DNA of 64,000 nt from Metellina segmentata (GCA_947359465.1 OX375878.1:76056416-76120415), one strand, 5' to 3'. Shown: positions 45,131-57,950, counted from the first letter of the stretch. Notes: generated by a model not told the origin, from the sequence alone. Made by a program: numbers and translations.

Positions 45131-45500
45131 CAATCGCATAAATGACTTTTTCACTATGTATCGTCATACCAGTCCCTTACCTGGCGTTGTGACAAGATAC
45201 TCCGACTGGATTCTACTCCCACACCATCCTAGTACGCATAGTGGTTACCTTCAACAGTCAACCGCTACATCTCTGACATCTGTCGAGTTTTCAACAGGAC
45301 AATGCGCACTATATATGGGTCATCCCTCGTTATCCAATGTATTCCATTTCTTCCATGGACTACTCATTCACCAGACCTGTCACTCATCAAACATGTATGA
45401 CTAACGTTCTCAGAAATACAGGCACAGCACATACCACTCGCGACTACTCCAGATGAGTAGCATGGTCTGACATTCTCCAAACACATCCAAAGCATCTCGA
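45131..45500 (+). pseudogene. Tc1-like transposase relic, copy B
   Basis: Homologous to copy A from ATGACTTTTTCACTATGTATC through CAACAGGACAATGC to CTCATCAAACATGTATGAC, without the MITE. It lacks about 45-50 bp that copy A has between CATCTCTGAC and TTCTCAACAGG. It continues further into a C-terminal region where one frame reads DLSLIKHVWLTFSE, a decayed third-acidic-residue region (DLSPIENVW in intact relatives). No intact frame. Confidence 0.65.
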
Positions 45501-46384
45501 CATAAAATATGATTTCTTCGCGTTCCCGCAAATGTAAAGATGGAGCTGCAATTTCAATCATTTCACCCTTGTGCCTTTGCATAGTTGTATAATAAATATG
45601 GCTTTCATATATTATTATTCTCGATGTTACATTTTCGATGCCCAATAGTAAATCTAAACTAATAATAAGCTGAAATTTCGATTATTGAACTCTATTTTTT
45701 AACTATCGTGTTTTACCTTTGAAGTGCTTAGAAAAGGCACCCAGCAGGTAGAAAACGACCTTAAAATAAAACTTTCCCAACGTATTCTACAAATTTTTAT
45801 AGAAGTGACTATTATTTTGGGGTATCTAGAGTAATTATTTTTTACACATTTTAAAGAAAAATGCAGAAATTTGGGATTTTTTATCTTATTTTATGCAAAT
45901 TTTTGTAAATTTTAGTTAATGTAATATTACAATTCTTTATTTCATTAGATATGTGTTGAGAGTAGTATTTAGAAATTCAAACCAATACCATCAGTATAGT
46001 CTAAGAAAACATACTAAAGCTAAGTAAATAGACGTTATTGGTAATGTACCTTCAAATTTCCCATGGAGTTTCCCTTCAGTATGTTTTAATAATAAAGACC
46101 TTTAAAGACTATTACTTTCAGTGTCGTTTAATGTTTGAAGCCATTTATATTCAATTGTTATCTATCAATCTACTATTTAAATTCAAGGGGGTATTAAAAG
46201 TTAAATTAAGCTGTCCATGGTCCTATTTCTTCCTTTTGGTTTTCAGGGTCGCCAGAAATATTTGTTCAACCGTCTGAAGATGTAATAAAATTTGAACCCT
46301 CAGTAATAATTACTATTATATCTTAATTTGGCATGTGATAAATTCCCTTGGGCGTGATTTGTTGCGTTAAACTAAACGAGAATG
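45501..46384. other. AT-rich spacer
   Basis: No supported feature. Confidence 0.4.
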
Positions 46385-46495
46385 AGGAGTGACATAATCC
46401 TATGAGGGTAATTACTTTGATATTGGTATTTCTCAGCTAGGAGTGACATAATCCTTTGAGGGTACTTTCTTTGATATTGGTTTTTCTCATCTAAT
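46385..46495. repeat. 56-bp direct duplication
   Basis: GGAGTGACATAATCCTATGA at 46386 and GGAGTGACATAATCCTTTGA at 46441 each continue through GGGTA, TTTGATATTGG and TTTCTCA. Two units only. Confidence 0.85.
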
Positions 46496-47445
46496 CGCAT
46501 TTGGGCTATTCCATTATAATAGAACAAGACAGAAAATTATATTACTACTTGCCGTTATCTATTTCAAAACATAAAAATCTGATGTATTGCTTCGAAGTAG
46601 AGTTATTTTTTGTATTATCATAAATTATAAATGTTCTTTCAAACGAAGAGAAGGCATTAACCCCCTGAGCTTCGCGAAATTTCCAGAGTATATTGTTCCG
46701 TTTACTCCACAACATACATAATAATGACTGCATTTTTTTAAATAATCCATATATTCTTTCAACTTTTAGAACGAGTCTATTGATTATTTCCTTAATAGAC
46801 CCTACAGAACGATTATATTAGTCCTTCCCTTGGAATATAATCCTTTGGAAAGATTTGTAATTCATTTACTTAGAATAAAATCTTTTGGAAAGATTCTATT
46901 TGTCAAGTAGGTCAAATAGGTTGGAAGTTTTATTGGGAAGATTAATCATGTGTGTGAACCCCTCAAAGGCTTAAAGCAAAGAAAAAGAGACCAAGAACAG
47001 AAGTGTCAAGCTCTCGGCTCACACTTTATGGAAACGCGATTAATCGTATTTGTTTGCAGTTAATGAAACAACTTTTTTTGTTTTGTAGATCTCGAATGTG
47101 TAATTTTTCCATGAATGTCTAGATTCGATTAATTTCTGAAGTATATATTTAAAATCAATGCGTAAAAATCAATAGGGTTGCTCATAACGTGCTGAATCTA
47201 TTCATGAGTACATATGTAATGTCAAAATTTTATACTCACAAACTGAATAAACTGATAAAGTACATATATCCGTTCTTCAATCTGCTGTCTTCCCTGTATG
47301 ACTTCAAACCATTTTTTACCTATTTAACTATTAGTATCTTTCCTTATATTGAATACAGCTTTGATCTATGCATACTTTGTTGGCGTGGATTTTTGGCTCA
47401 TGTTTTGTCGCCAGGGAAGAATTCTTAGATGAAACTTTTTTCGTA
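46496..47445. other. AT-rich DNA without recognised features
   Basis: A 79-codon frame at 47189-47428 is low in complexity and unrecognised. A diverged double of AATAAAATCTTTTGGAAAGATT lies near 46830-46890. Confidence 0.35.
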
Positions 47446-47660
47446 ACCTTTTGACTACGGCTATAGATATAACTTGAGCGATTCTTTCTTGGCGCAGTTC
47501 TTATAACATTCAGGGTACAACTACCGGACCGGCTGTAATATAAATTCCTTCTTGGCGCTATTCTTATAACTTTAAAGGTTCAACTACTGTACCTGCCGTA
47601 GTCTAAATTCTTTCTTGGCGCGATCAAGTTGCAACTGCTATACCAGTCATAGCCTAAAGG
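47446..47660. repeat. 60-66 bp tandem repeat, three units
   Basis: TTCTTGGCGC occurs at about 47485, 47551 and 47612. Each is preceded by a decayed CTATAGATATAA or GTAATATAAATT and followed by TTCTTATAAC, CAACTACYGKACC and a GCCGTAGTCTAAA-like phrase. Third unit shortened. Confidence 0.75.
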
Positions 47661-48007
47661 TTATTGGGGGGAAAAGCGTTATCGGAAAATAATTAACGGA
47701 AATAGAAAAGACATCGGTTTTCTCATAAAATAATTAGCCTTATTATCTCGTACATATCTGCAAATCCAAGTGTAACAATCCGAAAGGGAATTTTTTGCAT
47801 CCAACTTCATTGAAGTCATTTCAAATTTACTTGAAACGGAAAAGAACGCGAAAAATTTCAGAGAAACGATGAAATCAAGGGACAATTTAACGGAAATGAA
47901 AAGAACATCTTTAGATTTTCTAAATTCAAACTGAAACTTCCCGACTGTCGAGGGTGCCATAAAAGCATAAATTATCATAATAAAGATTATTGATTTAACC
48001 TCCTTAA

Positions 48008-50310
48008 CCTTTTACCTGCCAATGTTCCCAAATGGGAATATTTTTGTGTGAATTTTTTTAATAACTTTATTCTTTGTTTAGAATATTCATACTTTCCGAA
48101 ATGTCACTTAATAATATAAATTTATTTAAGGCGTCACTTTTTTTTATAAATAAATTCAGCTTTTTTTACATAATTTAGGTCGAATTTACTGAATTTGGGA
48201 ACTTTAAAGTGTCATGCACATTTTAATATCTGTTGTTTTTAAATTAAATTTAAAAAAATTGTACTGACGTGATTTAATAGTCAAGGGACATATATTCTCT
48301 TACAAATTAACAAAATATTTTCAAGTATCATTTGTCATGTGTCATAATAAATGTGGTGGCTGATTCTTTCATACTTCCAACTGGCACTTTTGTATCTGCA
48401 TGTGCCTAACACCCGTTTTCACTACAAACCTAAATATTCTATTGTAAGGTAATCACATTGTTACAGGTATAAATGTTTACGATTGGGATGATTTCTTTCA
48501 CTCTAATCACTTTACAAGAATAGTAACCACATTCCCCTTTGGTGAAATGGTTGGTTGAAATGTATCACGTGATTTACGGGTAGAAAAAGAGAGGAGCGCG
48601 TTTTGAATGACCTTTGCAAAGTTCACATTCCAACAACATTCCTTTTTCAAGACTCGACGAAGGTGTGACCTATAGTCGTTACGGTTTCAGCCAATGGATT
48701 TCATTCTGACCAAAGATTTTCTTTCTCAGAGAGTACTACTGTATAGTATACGCTGAACTATGTAGTTTTAATCATTTTTTTACTCAATACGCCATTCCTA
48801 ATAGGAATTGACTATTCAAGTGCTAGTCAGGTATCACTCCGTGTCAACTACATCTTTCAGAGATACATCGCAAGTTAATGCGAGCCTCGCAGGAATTTTT
48901 AAACAGCCTATCCGATGACGAGCTCGAGGACGTAGACGATCCGGATCTTTACATATTGCCATCTGATAAAGACGCTGATTTGAGTGATGAAGAACACATC
49001 AACGATGAAGCTTTGAATGTGGTTCATTCTCAAGATGTTTGTGGCCAGATTGACCTGATGATTAATAATGAAGATGGTGATTCGACTATTTCAGATGACC
49101 GAATTCTCGATTCGGGTGAAGATCAAAGAAGAAGCACGCCCTCATGTTCTGCTCCAAGTGCAAAGAAGTGAAGACAAGAACCCCATCCCAGATGGAAAAT
49201 GGATGCAACATTAGATAATGATATTTACGGAAAAAGCCTCGAAAAGCTGGCTGAAAAATTTCCCGAGCTTGAGACAATGGATCCTCTAGAGTTATTCCAC
49301 AAAATACTCCCTATGAATTATGTGCAATATCTAGTTGAGATAACAGCGTTGTATACACTGCAAAGGGGCAGATAATAACAGTTAGCTGTGAAGATATTCT
49401 TCAGTTCCTAGGTCTACATCTTTTGAGCGGTTACCACATGGTGCCTACAGAGGACATTTTAAAGTAATTCTGGAGACACATGTGTTACAATCTTTGCTAA
49501 GATAATGGCTAGAGCACACTTTCGTCAGCTTAAAAAGTATTTTCATCTTGTTGACAACAATAAGGATGTTCAAACGGGTAATAAACTAAAAAAGATTGCG
49601 CCAATATACGATAATATGTGTAGAAACTTGATTCAGTTTGGAGTTTTTCACGATAAACTCAGAATTGACTGATCAATGGTGCCGTATTACAGACATCATT
49701 CTTGTAAGATGCTTATTCGCGGAAACTCCATCAGATTTGGGTACAAAATTTGGATATGCTCATCTAATGGGTATCTATATAGGATGGAAATTTACTCAGG
49801 GAATTAGGATGGTGCCAAAGCAGAGGCTCTACTAGGATCAAGAGTCGTCTCAGCAAGACCAGGACCACGATCTCATCTACCAATTCACCTTAGAAAAACG
49901 GATGAATACTATCTAGTCGCTTGCACCCAAGTACGTTACGCATTGTGCAAGAAGAAAGCAAGCAGTGCCTTGCATGCAAAAAAGCAGATACATTTATCTT
50001 GCTTCCCCCGTAGCACTGGCAATAAGAGAAAAATGTATCCTTCCGAAGAGAAATATATAAAAGTATGAAATAGAAACCAAATTTAGTCTTCCTTTTGAGT
50101 CTATTGCAAAAAAATTACCTTTCGGAAAAATGCCCCTATTTACATTATCCCAAACGCCAATGTTCCCAAATGGGAACATCCTTAAAATCATACTTAGGAT
50201 TTTTTTTCAGCCAAAAAAGGTCTAGAACAGTTATACTAGCTGTAAAATAAACCGTTTGAGCGAAAAATTAAAATATAAAACTTTAAAAATGAATTGCTGC
50301 GTTTAAAAGG
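48008..50310 (+). mobile_element. piggyBac-like element, internally deleted
   Basis: TTAA stands at 48004-48007 and at 50311-50314. Inside, the left end CCTTTTACCTGCCAATG and the right end read in reverse, CCTTTTAAACGCAGCAAT, are inverted repeats of the kind ending piggyBac elements. An alternative right end is TTAA at 50490-50493 (reverse CCCTCTTACCATC). The near-palindrome GTTCCCAAATGGGAA, preceded by GCCAAT, occurs close to both ends (48023, 50163) in direct orientation. A related palindrome ATTCCTAATAGGAAT lies at 48793. The element carries the broken transposase described separately and cannot move by itself. Confidence 0.8.
48878..50013 (+). pseudogene. piggyBac-type transposase (DDE_Tnp_1_7), broken
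   Basis: The first 97 codons form an acidic N-terminal region, usual for the family (FLNSLSDDELEDVDDPD and later stretches). An in-frame TGA at 49169 follows, and the same frame resumes with RWKMDATLDNDIYGKS and ELFHKIL. Further on, MARAHFRQLKKYFHLVDN and LKKIAPIYDNM are recognisable. Then comes LRID followed by a stop (49670-49672) and SMVPYY: the first catalytic Asp is kept, the next Glu codon is now TGA. After KMLIRGKSIRFGYKIW-like text and YRMEIYSG, the sequence jumps near 49850 to CKKKASSALHAKKQIHLSCF, the C-terminal Cys-rich end. The middle, with the second and third catalytic Asp, is deleted. Confidence 0.88.
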
Positions 50311-50314
50311 TTAA

Positions 50315-53300
50315 CTCGTTACAAAAAGTTCGCCAAAAAACGCGCCCAAAGAGTTCCTACCAAAGTATATATGAATATATCAAAGCTGTACTTTAATATT
50401 CTTTTACAACCAATAGATATGGTTGCTATGTGCGTTTTGATGTAAAAACAATAAATACCCTACTCGGAAATCTAGTGATGGTAAGAGGGTTAAAATGATA
50501 ACATTTAGAACCACATGGTAATAGTTCATTCAATTTTCCAGTGCTTCAGTTATAATACCAAGAAAATATTAAGTACTTCGTAAACATATTTATTCGTGTT
50601 AACTATGACAAATTAATTATGATGTACCCTAATGTTGTGTGTGTGTTAAAATACCATCTATAAGTTATTTCAAAATGATCCCGATTTTATTATTTATTTA
50701 GAGGCGTTCAGGAAATTTAGCGGCCTTTGAGTTCTCTAAGTAATCTGAAGCATAAGCGCATTGACTACTTGAGGTTTTTCTAATTTTCTTTGATTGGTAA
50801 TTTCCTAAGGTATAATGGGTTGTAGGATTTAAATTTGCAATTTAATAAAAATCTCTGATTATTTCGATATCAAAAATTGGAAAGCTCTGATGAAACGGGG
50901 ATTTTTGAATGACGGCAGTTAATTTCATACTCGAACACGTCGATAATACTTGAGAGGATGAACGCTAATGAAATTCTAATCTGTCGAAAATTCGGGAATC
51001 TTTAAGAGATAAATTATTCAACAAAAGTCTTCATTGTGCTCTGAGATAAGATTGATTGATTTTACGATAAGCTTTCGCTGGTATACATGGAAAGTGCATT
51101 TATTTAACAATTCATTACCACAGATTGGAGCTGGTGTGCATAGGCTAAGTTTAATTATAGACGCAAAACTGCATCCAATATGAATTTTATATGAGGAGTG
51201 ATTTTCTGAAACCGCATTGTTAGATGAAAAATCTCGAATCCTTTGAAACCAAACATGTATAACATATTATTGTTATAGATATTGAATTATTACACTTTTA
51301 CAATAATTGCAAAATAATATTCATCTTTATGAAAATAATCTGTTTCAAGCAAACTGCAGTTGTCTGTGCAGTTTTCGGTGATGGAGCTTGTTTCTTGTTC
51401 GTATTACTAACTTGACGTTAATTGCCTTGTTTCACGAATGCTGTGTTTGCCAATCAAAATTCCGAATTTATGTATGATAATCGATTGGCTAATGTCAATT
51501 ATATTAAAAGCCAAACGTTACCAAAAATGGCAATAGGTTACATTTTAAAGTAACATACAGGTGAGAGCATTTGGGTAGAGGAAGGAAAATCTTCTGATTC
51601 CGCCTGGTTTGTTTGTTTACATTGATAAACCCTCTTATAAAAAAAGAATCACATTATGTAGTTATGAACTAATATCTTTATACTATCGTTACGCTACGTA
51701 AATTAAGGGGGGTCGAATATTCAAAATTCTAAAATCTTCAATTTAAAGTTTTTGTTCTGAAATTTTTTCTGTCAGTATACATTGCATTCTTCAATCATAA
51801 TAACTGTCTCATATTTTCAAAACTAAATTTTTTTAATTAAAATTAAAAAATATAAAAATTTTGATGTTGGGGCAAAATTGATATATCTTAAAATACCTTA
51901 CAACACATCACTTCATTTTTGCATTAATTAACTCCTAAAAGTTGTCTATAAATTGTCTTCGTGATTTTTGGTTAAAATAACTAGAAAAAATTACAAAAAT
52001 TATTTTGTTTGTTTAAAAGCTACATAAAACAAATAGTATACAAAGTTCGAAAAATTGTAGAAAAAAAATATATATACACAATTGCTGAAGACAAATTAAA
52101 AATATATATTTGAAAAGTAAATGTTGAAAATTTCGTTCATTTATGACAAGCAGTTTTTAATTTATATCGATATTCACTATTGAAATCCCATTTAACCCAA
52201 AAGGAGAAAAAGAGAGTTTAAAATTATGAAGGCTCATTTGATTTGCAACTGTCATGTTTATAAAAAGTTGAATATTTCCGGTTTTACTGATGGTAGGAAA
52301 AAAATTTAGGTATAATCTTATTCAGAAATATCTATAATATTTTTTAAGATAGTAAAAACAATTTGGACTTTTTTCCATATTTGTATCTCATACTCTCCTT
52401 AACATATTCTTATAATCTATTATTAGGGTGTTCCAAGTATTCTTTTGCGTAATTTATCCATCAAAGTTGCTTTAAACTATATGCTCTTTATTGGAATAGT
52501 AAACATTTGTTTCTCTTTACCATGCACACTTCACTAATATATAATAAATCAATTTCTTAGGACATAATGCACAAAATTGTAGTTTCATTTAAACTTTTAA
52601 CTATAAAATTTAAAGTAGTGTGGAAAGATAAATAACATTAAAAAAAATATGCAGTTGTGCTGATAGCTGTAGTCATCATGTCATCATCTGTAAAAACACT
52701 CAAATTAATAAACACGTATTTATTTTTACTGCTACCAATAGCAAGCGAATACATACTAATATTGAAATAAGATTGCTTGTTCTGATTCTGACATTTTTTA
52801 CTTCATAAGATAGGGAACACTTATTTTGATTTGCTTTGTTTATAAAAACTGTACCTAAACAAACACAATAGTCAATAACAAATTAATTCCTTATATTTTT
52901 CAAAATACTGTTCTCTCTAATATTAACCTAATAACTAATTTCTTTGTACATAATTTGTTTTAGCCAAGCAGCTAGACAAAGTCCAAGGGGTCCGAACGGT
53001 ACTTTATGATACTTTAACAATGATACTTTATCATCGTTAGATCAGGACTTCAATAGAAATTCTCACTTGCCAGTCCATCGTAGGCCAGAAGATGACATGA
53101 ATATGTTTGTACATTGCTAGATTTAAGGTAACTTGGAAAAGTCTTATAACCCTAAACGAAGGATAGAAATCTGGCGTGCTCGCTTATGCGTCTAGAAGGG
53201 GAAGTCTGGCATTGACGTTTTATTCTACTTAATTCTCCAAATGGTTTCGACGAGTTATCTCGAATATCAAGATCTGACCAATTTTGCTAATGACGAGATA

Positions 53301-55466
53301 CCTCGTCTAGGTAATCACCAGAAGGGCTAATGGAAGCTAACATTGTTTGTGAAATAGATCACTTCGTTTACTTAATAAGAGAGATATTTAATATATATTA
53401 CTTAATAAGATAGGTATATAAAGAGCTATATTTCATGCAAACAACGTTGTTATAAGGTTGTTAAGGTTCATAATGGGCTCAAAACACAGGTTTTATCTCA
53501 AATAACCATGTAGGAAAAATAATCATCTTAAATAATTTCTCAGTATTCCATTTTTCATGTCCATTCAGCTTGCAGGAGATTTTTATTGATTGTCCATTGA
53601 ATGCATTTGCCAGGTCACTTATCCTTCTTATTATGAGAACCACGCCTATGAATAATGCCTCACAGATATCAATCTAGGTCGTGAGTCTGTTTTCTCTCAT
53701 ACTTTATTTACTAGGGAATCCGAAAGATTATTTATGTCAATCAAGGACAGTGATAATCCCAAATATCACTCCCATTGATATGAGTAGATAGAGCATTTAT
53801 ATACCAGCTCCATTTACTTCATACTGGTCGGTGTGCAGAAGGCATACGGCTGAATAAATATCCTAAATCCTAAATAAAACTTCGCAAATAATTCTTTGAA
53901 TAAATTCTCCGTTTCTACTTTTACGCTTTTATCTAGATTCTAATCCAAAAGATATATTATTTATTTTACACAATCTAATTATTTCTATCTCTAAAATCTA
54001 CTATCTCATCATAGAAACACCTTGTTACCAAAAGTGTTTTGCATATCGAATCTCTGCCGTAAAATTATTATAATGTACATCATTAATCAAAACATCCGCC
54101 TTAGTTTCACCAAAATTTAGTTAATTCTTGTAGAGCAAAGACCAGATTTTGCCTTGTCATGTCCGACTCTGAGTATAATTTAACAAACAGTAGCATTTTA
54201 GTCAGTGTATGTGAGAAATAAAGTCTTCAAGGTGGGAAGCTATCAGCAGGTTTTTTAAATTGAAATAAATGACACTAAATAGGCTCAGTCTATGATTGGT
54301 AATATCTGCCCATTCTGAATTGCCGATTCTTCCATTAGTCGAATTGTTGAAATTCTATTATAATTAGAGCATATTGTAGCAAATGCATCAAGTATTAAAA
54401 TAAACTTAAGTTATCTCAGAACATTTAGTTTATTTACAGGCGAGTCTACATGAATGTAATCAACCAAACTGACTAATCTGTCCAGTAATTACTTTATGTC
54501 AAGGTTAATTCATTGACAGTAAATATAATTCTGGGAAACAAGCTTAATTTTTGTACTACATTCTGTTTACCTTTCCTACACTCTAGAGTAACTTAATAAT
54601 CAGCAGATTGCAGTTGTTGCATTAAACATCCCTTAATTTAAACGTTTCAGTGAAACCCAAACAAACCGTGCAAGGAGAGCATAACGCCTGTAAAATTGAT
54701 TATCATAATCTCAGACTCGTGCTAGGGTTTGCTGTGTAATTACCACTTATGCAGAAAGATACACATGCTCTCTAATTTAGGAAACTGATTTAAAAGGACG
54801 CATACATTTTAAAAATTCCATCAAGAATAAAGTCAGTAAGTTATATTACAATTTCATTTAATGAACAATTTTAAATCACGTCATCAAAATGTTGGCGAAT
54901 TCAAGATAACAACAGTAATTGATGAAGAAAAACGAGTATAATCTACATAGAGAGTGTATAGATATTTATGTTTAATTATTGTAATAAATTTATGTATTTG
55001 CGTTATAAAAGAGTGCGAAGATGTGAGTACATCTTACCTTGCCTTGTCAGGGGAATATTACAGGATTAGACTAGAGGCATCAAAATATTTAAAATGCAAC
55101 TCGCACTGAAACATTCGTTTCAACTACCTCATGTGATAAATGTATTAATTATGAGTTTGTCAAAGTAATATATTTTATAAATTAATAATTCAGGCTGTGA
55201 GTAATTGTATTCTGTGACATTATATTTGAGGCACTTAATGTGAAATATTAAAGCTGTTTGTAATTGTTTTTCATCTTGGTTCTAACGTCTTCCATTTCTG
55301 ATATTATTATTCCATTGTTATATTTTAAAACTAGTACCTTAAAAAATTTGCAATTGATAACGAATAATGAACTTTGATGCTTAAAAGGAAAATTCAAAAT
55401 GAGCTATGATAATGATAAATACAGATCTTTAAAAAATACGACTTGAATTCTTATTTGTATAGTAAA
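50315..55466. other. Five kilobases of AT-rich DNA, nothing recognised
   Basis: No SINE module, transposon terminus, tandem array or protein motif is seen on either strand, apart from poly-A/T runs and short local repeats (for example ACTTAATAAGA near 53375-53410). This is the longest stretch in the window without an identified repeat. It could be unique intergenic or intronic DNA. Weak candidates for conserved patches, such as GATAATCGATTGGCTAATG (51476), cannot be judged without another genome. Confidence 0.45.
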
Positions 55467-56119
55467 TCTATATATATAATTCTCTTACGTGGCACGCAAA
55501 AAAGACGTTATTTGTAATCGCGTTTTGGCAACACTGTACGGTTTGTTTGTTTATCGCGAAGTCTTGCGCATCGATTGAATTTATAGCGTTATCGGATGAA
55601 ATTTTATTGGAAAAAAAAAAGGAAATTTTAATGAGCTGTTGCAGTTAGTTTATAATAGAAATCAAAGAAAGCGGAGGATCTTTTCAGGGCCATTTAAAAA
55701 ACGGTCCTTTTCAGGGCCAACAATTATAGTTCAACAAGACGCTTGCACTACAACTTTCGGCAACAAACTCAATGAAAAAGTGTGGGTCGTTTGAGTGCTG
55801 GGAAAATGTACACACAAACAACATGCTGGGTATTCGATTTCCAAAGCAACGCTCACATTTCGAGTCAAAATTTGCACAAAGTTTTCATTTGAATTCTGAT
55901 TTTAGAGATACTGTATATATTTTTTCTGTAATACAGCAAATATAGATTTTAAAAACATTTTTTTTGTAACATATTTTGCAAACAATCCCTTCTGCTAGGA
56001 CACATGTCTTCATTGAGGCGAGCGAAGCGAGCATATGTTCGCGCAGCGAACCAATGAGGATTGCGAAGCAATCCTCCGGGGGTTGGCGAGCGTTAGCGAG
56101 CAGGGGGCAGGCCCCCTAG
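55467..56119 (+). mobile_element. Short non-autonomous Helitron, copy 3
   Basis: Starts TCTATATATATAATTCTC after an A and ends in a hairpin AGGGGGCAGGCCCCCT with CTAG before T. Palindromes GTTCGCGCAGCGAAC and GGATTGCGAAGCAATCC are intact. It is collinear with the copies at 1487 and 30525, with small indels. Confidence 0.87.
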
Positions 56120-57329
56120 TAGTTTTAAAATTCCACTAAATTCTCTTAAAATTTCGAAAATAAAATTTTTGTTTTCCTCTTTCTTAAAGACGAAAAATTT
56201 CAAAGATTATATTCAAAAACAAAGATTGGATCATAATTAATATAATAATTGGATCGTAACCCATAATTCAAAAGTAGAATCCACACAAGCCGTAATTGAT
56301 GATTGTAAATTTTGTCTTGTATTCAAAAGTACAATATCCATCTTAAAGTTTTTCCAATTAACTTTGCAATTTCTTGAACACGGATGATTTTCTTTGTTTC
56401 TGTATCCTTCACTTGAAGTAGTTTTCCAAATTTCGGTCTCCAAACAAAGATAATACTTTAATTAGTGTCTCGCAACGAAGCGGACAGTTAAAAATTGTTT
56501 GTTTATTTTCAAGTTTTTTTTTTTTATCTACAAAAAAGAAAACATCTTCGAAGGGTCTTTTGAAAAACTGTGAATTCGAAGGAATTCTTGAATCTCAAAA
56601 ATCTTTTCTTTCTTTCCTTCAAAAAAAAAATTGTATCGTTCTTTTCCCTCTTGCATGCAACTTTGCTTAGTGCAGGTTTATTAGCTGAGACAGTTGGCAC
56701 AATCGCAAATCAATATATTGGAAAAGCTCGGAAGAGTTGCCAATTACTCAAAAAAGAGTGAACTTGCATTTTCGTCCTTTTGGGACCAAATGGTACTTCA
56801 AAAATAATATTGGCCCACTGGAATGAAGGTTTTCCACATACAGGTTTTTGCTTATTTGTTATTAGAAGAACGTTTACAAAATGTAAAATGCAATTTATAA
56901 AGATACAACATAATTCCTCTCATCACGAAGTATTATCTTTATGTGAATAAGCTACATTCCGTCAAAAAAAACTTTTAAAGCAAATCTACATTAGTTAAAC
57001 GAAATTACGGGGTTCTTGCCATTCTCGTTATAGAAAAACTGAGCACCGTAGAAACCTTACATATTAAGCAAAAGTCGCTAAAATACCGAGGACGTTTGTT
57101 AGTTTTAGAAGAAAAAAAGATAGGAAAGAGATCTGAAAAAAAAAAAACAAGTGCACGAACTATTTTCCCCTCATTTGTAGCACCTCGTAAACGTACATAC
57201 AATGTTTGTAAAAGAACTCTACAAAACTTTATCTGTAATTGTCTTGAAAGCCAATTACAAGTTACCCATGGTCAAATGTTTTAAAATTTTTTTTTTTTAT
57301 AATAGATATATAACTAGTTGCTTAAATTT
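56120..57329. other. Unassigned DNA beside the endonuclease frame
   Basis: Several frames of 62-68 codons on both strands have coding-like texture but no confident family. One minus-strand frame reads VKDTETKKIIRVQEIAKLIG (56409 downwards), vaguely like the connection region of DIRS-type reverse transcriptases, then stops. TTACCCATGGTCAAATG at 57253 recurs inverted at about 58174-58190, so the segment between may have been one insertion unit. Confidence 0.3.
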
Positions 57330-57950
57330 TTATGTTAGTCTTCCGTAAAGCGGAACATGATAGCTAAACGTACTCTCGTAAACTCCACAACATTTCAAAT
57401 CGTGCGTGGAAAAGATTGCATCAATCGAAGTTCTGCCTCTCGTTGTCCAATATTTAGGATTTGTCTTTAGATCCAACCAATAGACTTCTCTCAACACTTC
57501 GCAGAATTCTTTCCCATCTTCAGTGTTCATGTTGATATTAAAGTCTCCAGCCAAGACTGATTTATACTCGTCACAATCTGTGCCCAATGCTTCTGAGATC
57601 GCTTCTAAAATGTCATCTGTACTCGAACCTGGCTTGGCATATAGTACGGCCAAACGAACATTGTTTTTTAAATAGACGACAACAATGTGAACTCCCGTGT
57701 CATAATTTGGGAACTGTAGAGCTTCCTGTGTTTCAATATTATTCTTGGCGTAAATGGCAACACCGCTGTGCTTTCTCGTGCGACTTTGGCTCGAATGAAT
57801 CTCGATGCACAATTTAAAGTCTTGAAACTTGAAGCGATCGGTTGGAATCGTCCACGTTTCGGCCAACAATAGAAAATCGCTATGCATGAAACTATGATCA
57901 CAGGCAATGTCTTCATGATGCGCTTGGAGGGATTGGACGTTGTGATACAT
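57330..57950 (-). CDS. Endonuclease/exonuclease/phosphatase-domain protein, Helentron-type fragment
   Basis: The frame encodes 206 residues from an ATG at 57950. The same frame is open upstream to stops at 58020-58025 and there reads SRASHIPVFSYEYSYQF. Domain landmarks in order: YHNVQS at the N-terminus (metal-binding Asn), LLLAETWT (Glu), GVAIYAKNN, LYAKPG, LAGDFNIN (Asp-x-Asn), TSIDAIF (Asp of the S-x-D pair) and FSYHVPLYG (His). All catalytic positions expected of this fold appear kept. In arthropod Helentrons such a domain follows a PIF1-like helicase in one protein; here no helicase motif is found upstream, so this is a detached 3' piece. The start ATG may be only an internal Met. It could act as a nuclease if expressed; this is unproven. 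Confidence 0.75.
   Translation of the reverse strand: MYHNVQSLQAHHEDIACDHSFMHSDFLLLAETWTIPTDRFKFQDFKLCIEIHSSQSRTRKHSGVAIYAKNNIETQEALQFPNYDTGVHIVVVYLKNNVRLAVLYAKPGSSTDDILEAISEALGTDCDEYKSVLAGDFNINMNTEDGKEFCEVLREVYWLDLKTNPKYWTTRGRTSIDAIFSTHDLKCCGVYESTFSYHVPLYGRLT

Noticed and set aside
50311..50493. Extension of the piggyBac-like element to TTAA at 50490
   Set aside because: The reverse end CCCTCTTACC is also plausible, but the 50311 site gives an 11-base exact match with the left end including TTAA. Kept as the stated alternative.
56237..56443. DIRS-type reverse transcriptase fragment
   Set aside because: The match is limited to a short KLIG-type phrase in one frame that soon stops. It is too little to name a family.
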